From assembly GCA_030068525.1 (NCBI GenBank), contig JASJOS010000003.1, positions 62,001 through 126,000 on the forward strand: a stretch of 64,000 nt of DNA. Reading direction: 5' to 3'. A model generated the notes under the pieces. The model was given only the letters and a program-made list of their open reading frames with translations. It ran no database searches and was not told the origin of the DNA. The first letter of the stretch is position 1. Each line of letters starts with the position of its first letter. This document shows positions 1 through 8,989 of the stretch, in pieces. Position numbers and translations under genes: made by a program. This DNA comes from Xanthocytophaga flava. Its GTDB lineage: Bacteria; Bacteroidota; Bacteroidia; Cytophagales; 172606-1.

Positions 1-536
<536 letters not shown>

Positions 537-602
537 GTTTGAAAATCCTCGTTTTAAGTTATGTGATAAAAGTATAATTAATAAAAAAATTGTACTTAAC
601 AG

Positions 603-674
<72 letters not shown>

Positions 675-764
675 CTAAGTCAATTTAAATTAGATGCTAA
701 AATAGTACAGCATCCTGACCATAAAAGAAAAAGCAGAAAGTAAGCTACCTTCTACTTTTCCTAG

Positions 765-837
765 AGCGGGAGACGGGGCTCGAACCCGCCACCTATAGCT
801 TGGAAGGCTATCGCTCTACCAAATGAGCTACTCCCGC
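765..837 (-). tRNA. tRNA-Gly (TCC)
   Basis: Minus-strand cloverleaf with acceptor GCGGGAG/CTCCCGC, anticodon stem GATAGC/GCTATA, loop CTTCCAA (anticodon TCC, glycine), T loop TTCGAGC and discriminator T. No encoded CCA. It is the middle member of the Tyr-Gly-Thr cluster upstream of tuf. Confidence 0.95.
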
Positions 838-914
838 TTAAAATAACACTGACAAATCTCGAATGACAACTCTTAAACTATACTATTCTATCAATTCATT
901 CAGCATTGATTGAG

Positions 915-997
915 TGGGGGCGGATGGATTCGAACCACCGAAGACATAAGTCAGCAGATTTACAGTCTGCCCCATTTGGCCACTCTGGTACACCCCC
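915..997 (-). tRNA. tRNA-Tyr (GTA)
   Basis: Minus-strand cloverleaf of 83 nt with the long variable arm of bacterial tRNA-Tyr. The acceptor is GGGGGTG/CGCCCCC with one T-G pair, the anticodon stem is CAGAC followed by loop TGTAAAT (anticodon GTA), the T loop is TTCGAAT and the discriminator is A. No encoded CCA. It is first in the tRNA-tuf transcription unit, about 20 nt downstream of the -7 element. Confidence 0.95.
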
Positions 998-1025
998 TTA
1001 TTCATGTCCCTTGCGAAAGGGAATG

Positions 1026-1056
1026 CAAAAGTAGCGACTTTTTCTTTACAGGCAAA
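1026..1056 (-). promoter_or_regulatory. Promoter of the tRNA-Tyr/Gly/Thr-tuf unit
   Basis: Read on the minus strand, TTTG (1056-1053) is followed after exactly 19 nt by TACTTTTG (1033-1026). This matches the Bacteroidota primary sigma consensus TTTG-N19-TAnnTTTG. Transcription would start near 1018, just upstream of tRNA-Tyr. Seen directly as a motif; function is inferred. Confidence 0.8.
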
Positions 1057-1142
1057 TTTTTATCAAAAAAAAAGTGAAAAATTTTAAAAAAAATTACGCA
1101 CACTATGTTTAGTTTTAAATCAAAAACTTAACAATCAATTAC

Positions 1143-2939
1143 TTATGAAATTTCAAATTGAAGACGTAATAAGTTGCTGTAAATCCCACTTTCCATTTCT
1201 GATAGATCGTCATGGGTTCCTTGCTCCTGAATATGGCCATCACCGATAACATAAATATAATCTACTTTTCGTATAGTGGCTAACCGGTGTGCAATAATAA
1301 TCGTAGTACGATCTTTCATTAACTCATCTAATGCATCTTGTACCAACCGTTCGCTTTCTGCATCTAATGAACTTGTTGCTTCATCCAGAATTAAGATTTC
1401 CGGGTCTTTGAGAATAGCTCTGGCAATGGCAATGCGTTGCCGCTGGCCACCGGATAACTTCACTCCTCTCTCTCCTACAACTGTATTAAAGCCTTCAGGA
1501 AACTTTTCAATGAATTCCAGAGCATTTGCCTTGCGTGCAGCGTCTTTAATCTCATCTAAAGTAGCCAGAGGCTTTCCATATGATATATTTTCAGCTATGC
1601 TACCACCAAACAACAACACATCTTGAGGGACAATACCAATGTGTTTACGTAGTTCTTTTAGTTCTATAGCTTCAATATCAATCCCACTGACAGAAATGTT
1701 TCCGGCAGAAGGTTGATAATATCTCAGTAAAAGAGAGGTAATTGTTGATTTTCCTGAACCACTATGGCCAACTAAAGCAATTTTCTGTCCATTACGAATC
1801 TGAATAGAAATCCCTTTGAGTACCTCAATATCTGGACGAGTCGGATAGCTAAAATGTACATTTGAGAATACAATATCTCCAACCTGTTTTAAGGATTCTT
1901 TTTCAAGAAAAGTTGTCTGTTCATTTTCTTGTGCCAGTAATTCCCTTATACGTTCTGATGCACCGATAGTCTTTTGTAGTTGAGAATAGATTTCACCTAA
2001 GCCTGCGACAGAAGCTCCAACAAATCCTGTAAATAAAGTAAAACTGATAAGATCACCGGCTGTAATAATTCGTTGAGAATACAAAGTAGCGGCATACCAT
2101 ATTACTCCAACAATCCCGCCTAATACCACGAAAATAATAAAAGAGACAAGCAATCCCCTATATTTTGCACCATTTAAGGCATTCTGGATTACTTTTGCCA
2201 AAGCATTTGAATAACGAGTTGTCTCATACATTTCATTGGTATAGGCCTTCACAGTATGTACTCCCTGAAGGGTCTCCATAACTATGGTATTGGCGTATGC
2301 CAGGCTATCTTGTGTCTTTTTAGAAAGTTTTCGTATATATCTTCCAAAGATTATTGCGCCAATGACAATTATTGGAAAAGTAGCCAACATAAAAAGTGTT
2401 AGCTTGGGATAAAAGACCAGCAACAATAAAATACCGACAACTAATGTGATCGCTTGTCTGAGAAACTCAGCCAATGTAAAAGAAAGCACATCCTGTAACT
2501 GCTGTACATCAGAAGTTATTCTACTGGTCAACTCACCCACTCTTCGTTCTTCAAAAAAAGGTATAGATAAATGAACAAGCTTATCGTATAAAGCAACTCG
2601 TATATCTCGTAAAGATTTTTCACTAACATTGGCAAAAGTTCTTATTCTTAGAAATGCAAAAATTGCATTTAGTAACAATATACCCATTAGAGCAATAGTC
2701 ACTTGGTTAATGGAATATCCCCCTGCTTTGTTGTCAGCAGCATCAACTAATTTTCCGGCTAATAATGGGAAGCCTAAGGTAGCTAATGCGGACAATGCTA
2801 AACTTATTAATCCTACAATAAGATACCCCTTGTAAGGTCTTACAAATTTGAAAATCTCCAAAAAACTTTGTATACCAGCCTTATTTACTTTCCTTTTTTT
2901 ATCTTCTTCCAAGATATCATCTCTATTACCACGTGCCAT
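1143..2939 (-). CDS. ABC exporter half-transporter (MsbA/BmrA type)
   Basis: A 598-aa fusion of a six-helix exporter membrane domain (about residues 35-330) and a nucleotide-binding domain (about 355-590), acting as a homodimer in the inner membrane. Walker A GHSGSGKST is near residue 389, the signature LSGGQRQR near 495, Walker B ILILDEATSSLD near 515 with the catalytic Glu present, and the H-loop is IIAHRLAT. Full family length. Substrate cannot be read from sequence; lipid or drug export are the usual roles. It lies 80 nt downstream of the GldB-like gene on the same strand and may be co-transcribed. Confidence 0.92.
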   Translation of the reverse strand: MARGNRDDILEEDKKRKVNKAGIQSFLEIFKFVRPYKGYLIVGLISLALSALATLGFPLLAGKLVDAADNKAGGYSINQVTIALMGILLLNAIFAFLRIRTFANVSEKSLRDIRVALYDKLVHLSIPFFEERRVGELTSRITSDVQQLQDVLSFTLAEFLRQAITLVVGILLLLVFYPKLTLFMLATFPIIVIGAIIFGRYIRKLSKKTQDSLAYANTIVMETLQGVHTVKAYTNEMYETTRYSNALAKVIQNALNGAKYRGLLVSFIIFVVLGGIVGVIWYAATLYSQRIITAGDLISFTLFTGFVGASVAGLGEIYSQLQKTIGASERIRELLAQENEQTTFLEKESLKQVGDIVFSNVHFSYPTRPDIEVLKGISIQIRNGQKIALVGHSGSGKSTITSLLLRYYQPSAGNISVSGIDIEAIELKELRKHIGIVPQDVLLFGGSIAENISYGKPLATLDEIKDAARKANALEFIEKFPEGFNTVVGERGVKLSGGQRQRIAIARAILKDPEILILDEATSSLDAESERLVQDALDELMKDRTTIIIAHRLATIRKVDYIYVIGDGHIQEQGTHDDLSEMESGIYSNLLRLQFEIS

Positions 2940-3019
2940 TTTTCAAATACATTTTTATAAAATACTACAACATTAATTTCTTATCTCCAATATTCCTCTT
3001 GTTTCAAGCTTCAAGTTAT

Positions 3020-4003
3020 CTATTCGCCTTTAAACTTCGACTTCATAAAAATATTCTGAGAATCAGGGTTACTCAGTAAAGCTGGCAATGTTACATCAGA
3101 ATTTTCGTCCCTATATTTTTTTACAATCTGCCATCCTACCCATCTTCCTATTGCACCTGGACAATCTGTCCCAATTTCGGCTGTGTAAGGCCGATCTCCT
3201 ATATATTTTACTTTCTTAAAATGATTTGTTTCATACAATAGCTTCTCTTTTATAAAATGTGCCCAGATTACATTTTTGTGTTCTTCAGCGTCATTCAATT
3301 GTTTTTCAGTGTAAAAAATAATTAGACTGTCTGGTGTTTCTGGCATTACCTCATGTGTAAACTCCAACTTCTTGGCCGCAACAATCATGTCATTTAAAAG
3401 AGACTTATCCTCTGTATTTGTAACAATAAATTTCTCTGCCAATACACTCATTATGGATGGCACTAGTGCCTGTAATGTATATTTTTTTAGTAAAAAATTA
3501 GGTACACTAGGCACGAATGTAGCCTTTTCTCCTGCATAGAAATCCAGACTAATAACTATCAAACTATCTGAAACAAATAAAGCCGCTGCATCTCTTGAAA
3601 AATGGCCTAACCCAGAAATTACAGTTTTGACTTTAGGCGGCTTAAAATCCGGATAAAGTTTCTGTACTTGACTAAATGCTTCCGCAAATTGTGTCTTTAC
3701 TTCTCCCAAATCGCCGGCACTCTTATTTAATTCATTATAAAATTTCTTAAAAGCAGGATTAGTTACTGTCTGATAAATCCGATCAACAAGAACAGAATCT
3801 GACATATCTGTCTCTGACAAGAAAAATGTCTCCTTCAGGTTCCTGTTTTTATCCAAAAAATGCTGAATTTCTGCCCTTGTTTTAAGATTTATCATTTCCG
3901 CGTCAAGTCGTTCAATTACAATGGGAGAAACTTCCTTTGATGTACATGCAGCAAGCAAGAACAATACAGCAATTATACTTTTTAGCAATTTTCTGTCGTT
4001 CAT
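3020..4003 (-). CDS. gldB: GldB-like gliding motility lipoprotein
   Basis: A predicted 327-aa lipoprotein. The start is taken at 4003 because MNDRKLLKS directly precedes a hydrophobic stretch ending in the lipobox LLAAC; the upstream ATG at 4033 would only add ten residues before the signal. The body has GldB-family features: a DFY motif after a predicted strand (SLDFYAGEKA), the PSI/LAEKFI segment, and a C-terminal PGAIGRWVGWQIVKKY block. GldB is an essential envelope lipoprotein for gliding and type IX secretion in Flavobacterium. Assignment rests on remembered family pattern; a GldB-related (DUF2268-like) paralogue is the alternative. Confidence 0.72.
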   Translation of the reverse strand: MNDRKLLKSIIAVLFLLAACTSKEVSPIVIERLDAEMINLKTRAEIQHFLDKNRNLKETFFLSETDMSDSVLVDRIYQTVTNPAFKKFYNELNKSAGDLGEVKTQFAEAFSQVQKLYPDFKPPKVKTVISGLGHFSRDAAALFVSDSLIVISLDFYAGEKATFVPSVPNFLLKKYTLQALVPSIMSVLAEKFIVTNTEDKSLLNDMIVAAKKLEFTHEVMPETPDSLIIFYTEKQLNDAEEHKNVIWAHFIKEKLLYETNHFKKVKYIGDRPYTAEIGTDCPGAIGRWVGWQIVKKYRDENSDVTLPALLSNPDSQNIFMKSKFKGE

Positions 4004-4228
4004 TTCAGTGATAAGACGATTTATGAGTAACAAAATTTTATGATTTTGTGGTGGGAATATGTAAACTTGCAGCTAACTGATTGACATAAAGAGATAAACA
4101 ATTGTGCAATAAGCTATTCAGTTGTATAGGTCTGGAGTCTAAGTAAACTATAAAATTCTTTCAAATTAAAGTAGTATCTTTTTCTAAACAAAACCCGCTT
4201 TATAATAAGCTAGAAAACGTACAAAATT

Positions 4229-4894
4229 ATGAAAAAAATTGCATTACTTTTTTTCGCCGCTTTTTTGTCTGTGCAGGCATTCTCTCAGGTAAAATTGGGC
4301 TTTAAATTCTCACCAGCTGTTGCATTTAACTCTGCTGTTACGGAAGGCGATTATGATGTAGTAGGTAAAAATGGTTCTGGTTTGCGTTTTAGTGCAGGTC
4401 CTGTTATGGATTTTTTCTTTGCGGATAATTATGCCTTCCATACAGGATTATGGTATACTGTAAAACGTTCTGGTATAGAAGGAACTGTAAAAGGTACAAA
4501 CCTTTCCAGTGTATATAATATGCAGTATTTGCAAATACCTGTAGCGCTAAAGTTTTTTACCAATGAAATTGCTACAGACATGAAAATTTACTTCTTAATT
4601 GGAGGAACTCTTGACGCTAAATTGGCAGAGAAGCCTTTAGATAAACCTACAAACTATATCTATAAATCTGTGAATGGAAAAAACGCCTTTCGTCCTGCTG
4701 ATGCCGGATTGTTATTGGGAGCAGGTAGCGAACTTATAATGGGAACAAATACCGCAGTATTCTTTGGTTTGAGTTATAATCGTGGCCTTGTAAATGCACT
4801 AGGTAATAATGTAAAAAATGGCAGTGATCGTGTAAATGATTTCGTAAAGGTTCGCAATAGTTTGTTTTCTCTTGACTTAGGAGTTAAGTTTTAA
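4229..4894 (+). CDS. Outer-membrane beta-barrel protein (PorT-like family)
   Basis: A 221-aa exported protein. It has a signal peptide of about 20 residues (MKKIALLFFAAFLSVQAFSQ), then alternating amphipathic strands typical of the eight-stranded 'outer membrane beta-barrel' family (KLGFKFSPAVAFN, FHTGLWYTVKR, LQIPVALKFF, LLLGAGSELI, FFGLSYNRGL). It ends in an aromatic C-terminal strand with final Phe (SLFSLDLGVKF), as expected for BAM-inserted proteins. No specific function can be given. It is transcribed alone and ends at a strong hairpin shared with the convergent RNase G gene. Confidence 0.8.
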   Translation: MKKIALLFFAAFLSVQAFSQVKLGFKFSPAVAFNSAVTEGDYDVVGKNGSGLRFSAGPVMDFFFADNYAFHTGLWYTVKRSGIEGTVKGTNLSSVYNMQYLQIPVALKFFTNEIATDMKIYFLIGGTLDAKLAEKPLDKPTNYIYKSVNGKNAFRPADAGLLLGAGSELIMGTNTAVFFGLSYNRGLVNALGNNVKNGSDRVNDFVKVRNSLFSLDLGVKF

Positions 4895-4924
4895 AATTCT
4901 GATCTATCTGTATTTAGTGTTATA

Positions 4925-4962
4925 AAAAAGCATTGTGTTCAGACACAATGCTTTTTATTTCT
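4925..4962. terminator. Bidirectional intrinsic terminator
   Basis: Perfect stem AAAAAGCATTGTGT/ACACAATGCTTTTT with a 4-nt loop, flanked by A-run and T-run. It lies between the convergent barrel gene and the RNase G gene and can serve both strands. Confidence 0.9.
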
Positions 4963-4969
4963 AGATAGC

Positions 4970-6526
4970 TTATGGTATGATTTCTATGTCATCACCAAAT
5001 TTATTTACAAACTTATATTCGGTAATTCCTAAAGAAGAATCTTTAACAATCTTAATCCATGTTTTATACCGGAAAAACCATTTCATTCGTCTGGAAGGAA
5101 GCCCGTTTGTGAAATAAGCATGTAGATAGGGGTGAACTGTAAGAATAATGTGCTTTTCATTCTGCCGTGTAATGATATATTCCAAATTACTTTCAATCTG
5201 GTCTGTCAACAGAATGGTTGGCCCTACCTTACCAGTACCACCACAGGTAGGGCATGTCTCTCCTGTAGAAATGTGAAGCTCCGGCCTTACTCTCTGACGT
5301 GTTATTTGCATTACACCAAACTTTGTCAAAGGTAGAATTGTAAACTTGGATCGATCACTTTGCATCTCTTCTTTCATCTTTTCATAAATCAGGCGTTTGT
5401 TTTCTGCCTTTTTCATGTCAATAAAATCAATAGAAATGATCCCTCCCATATCACGTACTCTTAGTTGCCGGGCAATTTCTTTTACAGCTTCAATGTTAGT
5501 ATTAACAGCTGTAGCTTCCTGGTCAGCTTCGGTGTTTGAGCGGCTACCACTGTTCACATCTATCACATGCATAGCTTCTGTATGCTCAATGATGAGATAT
5601 CCTCCACCTGGTAGACTTACCGACCGACCAAAAATTGACTTGAGCTGCTTCTCAATTCCAAACTGCTCAAATATCTTATTTTTACCGCTGTAAAGTTTTA
5701 CAATCTTTTCTTTTTCAGGGGCAATAGTGTGGATATAGGTTCGGATATCTTCATAAGCATCCTTATCATCCACTGTAATACTATCAAAACTTTCGTTGAG
5801 CATATCCCGCAGCATAGAAGACGCTCGGTTCATCTCTCCGATTATTTTTTCACGGGGTTTAGCTTCCCGTAATAACTTCATCCCATTTTCCCATTTCTCC
5901 ATTAAGTTCTGTAAATCACGATCCAGTTCTGCCACTTCTTTACTTTCGGCCACTGTACGTACAATGATGCCAAAGTTTTGTGGTTTTATAGAATTCAGCA
6001 AACGAGCTAATCTCTGACGCTCCTGCTTGTTCGTGATTTTCTTAGAAATATTAACAGAATTGGAAAATGGTACCAATACAATATACCTACCCGCCAGAGA
6101 CAACTCACAGGAGAGTCGCGGGCCTTTGGTTGAAATTGGCTCTTTTACGACCTGCACCAGAATAGGTGCGTTCTTAGTAAGTACCTGCGAAATTTTACCA
6201 AACTTGTCAATTTCAGCCTCTAATTGTACACCATTTAAACGTGTACCATTGATACGCTTTGCAATGACATCTTGTGTTAGTTTGTGCAATGAAGAAAAGT
6301 TGGGACCTAAATCCTGATAATGCAGGAAAGCATCCTTTTCATGTCCAATATCCACAAAGGCTGCATTTGAACCTGGCGATATTTTACGCACAGTACCCAA
6401 ATAGATATCACCTACTGTAAACTGGTTTTCGCTCTCTTCAATATGGTACTCTACAATTCGTTTGTCTCTTAAAAGAGCTATCCTACCACCTTTTGCAGTG
6501 GAATTGATAACTAATTCATTACTCAA
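4970..6526 (-). CDS. rng: Ribonuclease G/E family endoribonuclease
   Basis: Single-strand-specific endoribonuclease for rRNA and mRNA processing, about 518 aa. An N-terminal S1-like domain (VGDIYLGTVRKISPG...AAFVDIG) is followed by the catalytic region with VIDVNSGS and SIDFIDM acidic motifs, and the Zn-link CPTCGG near the C terminus. I place the start at a TTG (6526) giving (M)SNELVINST, which matches the usual family N terminus. An in-frame ATG at 6577 would add 17 residues of no similarity. In many Bacteroidota this gene follows the HU gene; here a TPR gene and a 29-aa gene lie between them. Confidence 0.93.
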   Translation of the reverse strand: MSNELVINSTAKGGRIALLRDKRIVEYHIEESENQFTVGDIYLGTVRKISPGSNAAFVDIGHEKDAFLHYQDLGPNFSSLHKLTQDVIAKRINGTRLNGVQLEAEIDKFGKISQVLTKNAPILVQVVKEPISTKGPRLSCELSLAGRYIVLVPFSNSVNISKKITNKQERQRLARLLNSIKPQNFGIIVRTVAESKEVAELDRDLQNLMEKWENGMKLLREAKPREKIIGEMNRASSMLRDMLNESFDSITVDDKDAYEDIRTYIHTIAPEKEKIVKLYSGKNKIFEQFGIEKQLKSIFGRSVSLPGGGYLIIEHTEAMHVIDVNSGSRSNTEADQEATAVNTNIEAVKEIARQLRVRDMGGIISIDFIDMKKAENKRLIYEKMKEEMQSDRSKFTILPLTKFGVMQITRQRVRPELHISTGETCPTCGGTGKVGPTILLTDQIESNLEYIITRQNEKHIILTVHPYLHAYFTNGLPSRRMKWFFRYKTWIKIVKDSSLGITEYKFVNKFGDDIEIIP

Positions 6527-6577
6527 CGTTGTAATTTTTTTGAATGACCAATGCGACCCACTGTCAGTAATAAACAA

Positions 6578-7130
6578 ACAGAAAATCGATACAGAATAAT
6601 ACCGTAGAGTAAGCTAATGTACGTGGAAAACAATTAACTCTGATGGCAATATGGGGATTTAGATGGCCATTAAAAGAGTTTACTGTAATTAACTTTGTCA
6701 GAATATGAAAACATACATGTAAAACAACAGTGGCCTACTACTATTTCCTTCTTATAAGGATAGATTTAGCAATATATACTGTGTTTTTAATTTTTTCGAA
6801 TAATAGATCTGTCCTAATAAACTGTTCAAACCAAACTTAAGTTAGTATTCTGTAAAATTTCTTCTCAGGAGCAGACGCGGCAGTTTGTATACGCGCCAAT
6901 TTACCTTTACAAAATATAGAGTTATTAACTTTCTAAGTTAGTTTACTGTTTGACAGATCAATGTAGGAAATCAAAGATAAAACTCTTATTAATTAAACTA
7001 CTGTGGAGTTTACCTGATAACCTGATTAATACGTTTCGTCTGCTATGACCTATATATCCAGATCAATAAAGCAGTATTATTTTCCTGACGTACAATTATA
7101 TAATCTCATCGGTATATTTAGAAAAGTCCG
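6578..7130. other. Non-coding stretch of about 550 nt
   Basis: No open frame of note on either strand, and no tRNA or strong hairpin. A TAACTTTG box at 6690-6697 (plus strand) resembles a -7 element but has no matching -33 element and no gene downstream. The AT-rich 5' leader of RNase G mRNA probably lies here. Confidence 0.5.
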
Positions 7131-7131
7131 A

Positions 7132-7174
7132 AACAAGACTTCCCGATAACTATCTAGCTAGCGGGAAGTCTTGT
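7132..7174 (-). terminator. Terminator after the 29-aa gene
   Basis: Minus-strand stem ACAAGACTTCCCG/CGGGAAGTCTTGT (13 bp) with a 16-nt loop, followed by TTTCGG and a short T-rich run. It begins a few bases after the stop codon of the small basic protein, so it is probably its terminator, though the T-tract is weak. Confidence 0.65.
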
Positions 7175-7180
7175 GAAGAA

Positions 7181-7270
7181 TTACTTCTTCTTATGTCTGT
7201 TTTTTCTAAGGCGTTTTTTTCTTTTGTGTGTAGCAATCTTGTGTCTCTTTCTTTTTTTTCCGCAGGGCAT
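7181..7270 (-). CDS. Small basic AURKAIP1/COX24-type protein, 29 aa
   Basis: An ATG-initiated frame encodes MPCGKKRKRHKIATH followed by KRKKRLRKNRHKKK and TAA, 29 residues of which over half are Lys, Arg or His. It matches the very short, highly conserved Bacteroidota protein assigned to the AURKAIP1/COX24 C-terminal domain, thought to be a ribosome-associated protein related to mitochondrial mS38. It sits between the TPR gene and the RNase G gene, with a hairpin directly after the stop. Function in bacteria is inferred from the mitochondrial relatives. Confidence 0.85.
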   Translation of the reverse strand: MPCGKKRKRHKIATHKRKKRLRKNRHKKK

Positions 7271-7355
7271 AATTGTAAAATATTTTAAAGTGAATAAATA
7301 TGATAAAAGATCTTCAATATTTTATAGAATCAGATATCCTAAAGATCAATAGATA

Positions 7356-8189
7356 TTACTTAGCTGCTTCCAGTTCTTTTAAATACTCATCAGCAGCATT
7401 TAATATCATTACGTCATCTGTACCAGATTTAGCTTCTTCTAAAAATTGTCTGGCACTAGCTTTATCTCCCAGTTCTGCATAACTTATTCCTAAGTATAAT
7501 TTAGCCTGCAGATTAACAGGATTATTTTTTAATACTTCTTTGAATCGCTCAACAGCCTTATCATACTGACCTGAACGGATAGAAAGCAATCCTAAATTGA
7601 ACAATGCTTGTTCATTTTTTGGATCTTCTGCAATAACTTCTCTCAACATAGCAATTGCTTGCATAGGAGAAGCAGAGTTGGCATAGGTAACTGCCATTTT
7701 AGCTTTTGCATTTAATTGCTTTGGATTCCTATCCAGAACCTTCTGATAATATCCCCGAGCCTTCTCTCCATAAATTTCTACCTTTCCAGCATCCGTCACA
7801 AAAAAGAATGCATCATAACAGGCATCGGCAGCACTTAGCAGATTTTTTTCGGAAGGCTCCAGCCCGACAATCAACTCACGATACACTGCAACACTATCAA
7901 AAATCATTGCTTTTCGATATATGCCAGCTAAAGAATCCGCAAAAATAATCTTTTTTTCTTTATCCGTGCTATTTTTATATTGATTTGTCAGATTTTTTAT
8001 AACACTCGCCTGTTCTGCTGACAATGACTGATTATGTGAAGACTCTGTAGTAACAGCCTCAACCTGCTGTTCTGTTGGCTTGCGATCTATTTTCTTGTCT
8101 TTGTCGCTTACAATTACTTTGGGTAAGCTATACAACACTCCAATAGCAAAAACAGCAATAACAATCGAAATAATCTGAGATTTCTTCAT
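7356..8189 (-). CDS. Membrane-anchored TPR protein
   Basis: A 277-aa protein with an N-terminal membrane anchor (MKKSQIISIVIAVFAIGVLYSLP), a charged linker, then at least three tetratricopeptide units in the C-terminal half (around YYQKVLDRNPKQLNAKAK, ALFNLGLLSIRSGQYDKAV and AKLYLGISYAELGDKASA). The start is placed at 8189 because the upstream in-frame ATG at 8285 lies inside the hairpin that terminates the HU gene. TPR repeats mediate protein-protein contacts; the partner is unknown. Located between HU and the 29-aa gene. Confidence 0.8.
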   Translation of the reverse strand: MKKSQIISIVIAVFAIGVLYSLPKVIVSDKDKKIDRKPTEQQVEAVTTESSHNQSLSAEQASVIKNLTNQYKNSTDKEKKIIFADSLAGIYRKAMIFDSVAVYRELIVGLEPSEKNLLSAADACYDAFFFVTDAGKVEIYGEKARGYYQKVLDRNPKQLNAKAKMAVTYANSASPMQAIAMLREVIAEDPKNEQALFNLGLLSIRSGQYDKAVERFKEVLKNNPVNLQAKLYLGISYAELGDKASARQFLEEAKSGTDDVMILNAADEYLKELEAAK

Positions 8190-8263
8190 AACATATAATA
8201 TATAACCAACGACAAAGTTGGTAATCATTCCTGACAATACCAATGCATCCCATCCGTGTCTAA

Positions 8264-8321
8264 TAAAAAAATGCCATATACTCATTGTAACACAAGATCA
8301 GTATTACAATGAGTATATGGC
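8264..8321 (-). terminator. Terminator of the HU gene
   Basis: A perfect 18-bp inverted repeat (8273-8290 and 8304-8321, loop 13 nt) is followed on the minus strand by seven T residues (8270-8264). It lies about 80 nt after the HU stop codon. Its strength explains HU as a monocistronic unit and argues against translation of the TPR gene from within it. Confidence 0.9.
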
Positions 8322-8398
8322 TATTACGGTAATGAGTCTAGTTTGCCGTAGTATTTATAAACTTAAAATATAAAAGTAAGCCGAAAAATCTCTTCAGA

Positions 8399-8701
8399 TT
8401 AGTTAGCAGATACTTTTATCTTTTTACTAGTCTTAATCTGCTCAACAAAATCTTTAGCAGGCTTGAATGATGGAACGAAATGTTCATCAATAATCATAGC
8501 TGTGTTTTTAGAGATGTTGCGAGCTACTTTCTTGGCTCTTTTCTTATTCACAAAACTACCAAAACCACGGATATAGATATTTTCACCTTCAGCCATTGAG
8601 TTTTTCACAACGGAGATAAAAGATTCTACTGCTTGGGCGATGTCAGCCTTGTCAATACCGGTTTTTTCGGCGATTTCTGTAATTACTTCTGCTTTAGTCA
8701 C
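8399..8701 (-). CDS. HU/IHF-family DNA-binding protein
   Basis: A nucleoid protein of 100 aa that bends DNA as a dimer. The alpha-helical N-terminal half (TKAEVITEIAEKTGIDKADI) and the beta-arm with GFGSF and RNISKNT are intact; the arm is slightly shorter than in E. coli HU and carries the Bacteroidota form. The start is a GTG at 8701 (VTKAEV), matching the family N terminus. The ATG at 8728 would add nine residues. A TAATTTTG box lies 70 nt upstream and an 18-bp terminator follows. Confidence 0.93.
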   Translation of the reverse strand: MTKAEVITEIAEKTGIDKADIAQAVESFISVVKNSMAEGENIYIRGFGSFVNKKRAKKVARNISKNTAMIIDEHFVPSFKPAKDFVEQIKTSKKIKVSAN

Positions 8702-8770
8702 TGTGATAAACTGGTTAAGAGTTTGCACTATTTATAGATTCATTGACGATTTAGGTTGTATCAAACGTTG

Positions 8771-8778
8771 CAAAATTA
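8771..8778 (-). promoter_or_regulatory. -7 element of the HU promoter
   Basis: Minus-strand TAATTTTG matches TAnnTTTG. At the -33 position there is only TTTT rather than TTTG. It would give a leader of about 65 nt before the GTG start. Confidence 0.55.
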
Positions 8779-8989
8779 ATATATTGTATCTTATAATAAA
8801 AATTATATACTGTTTATAATCATTTAATTTTGAGGCAAATACTACATCACTCCTGTTACAATTCCCCTCTACCTAAATATATACTTATTTTACAGGAAAA
8901 GTAAATCACATACTATTACCTTTAAAGATTTTGAACAATTTTAGGCTTTTATACATTATAACGAAAAAGGACTTTAATTATTTTTATCA

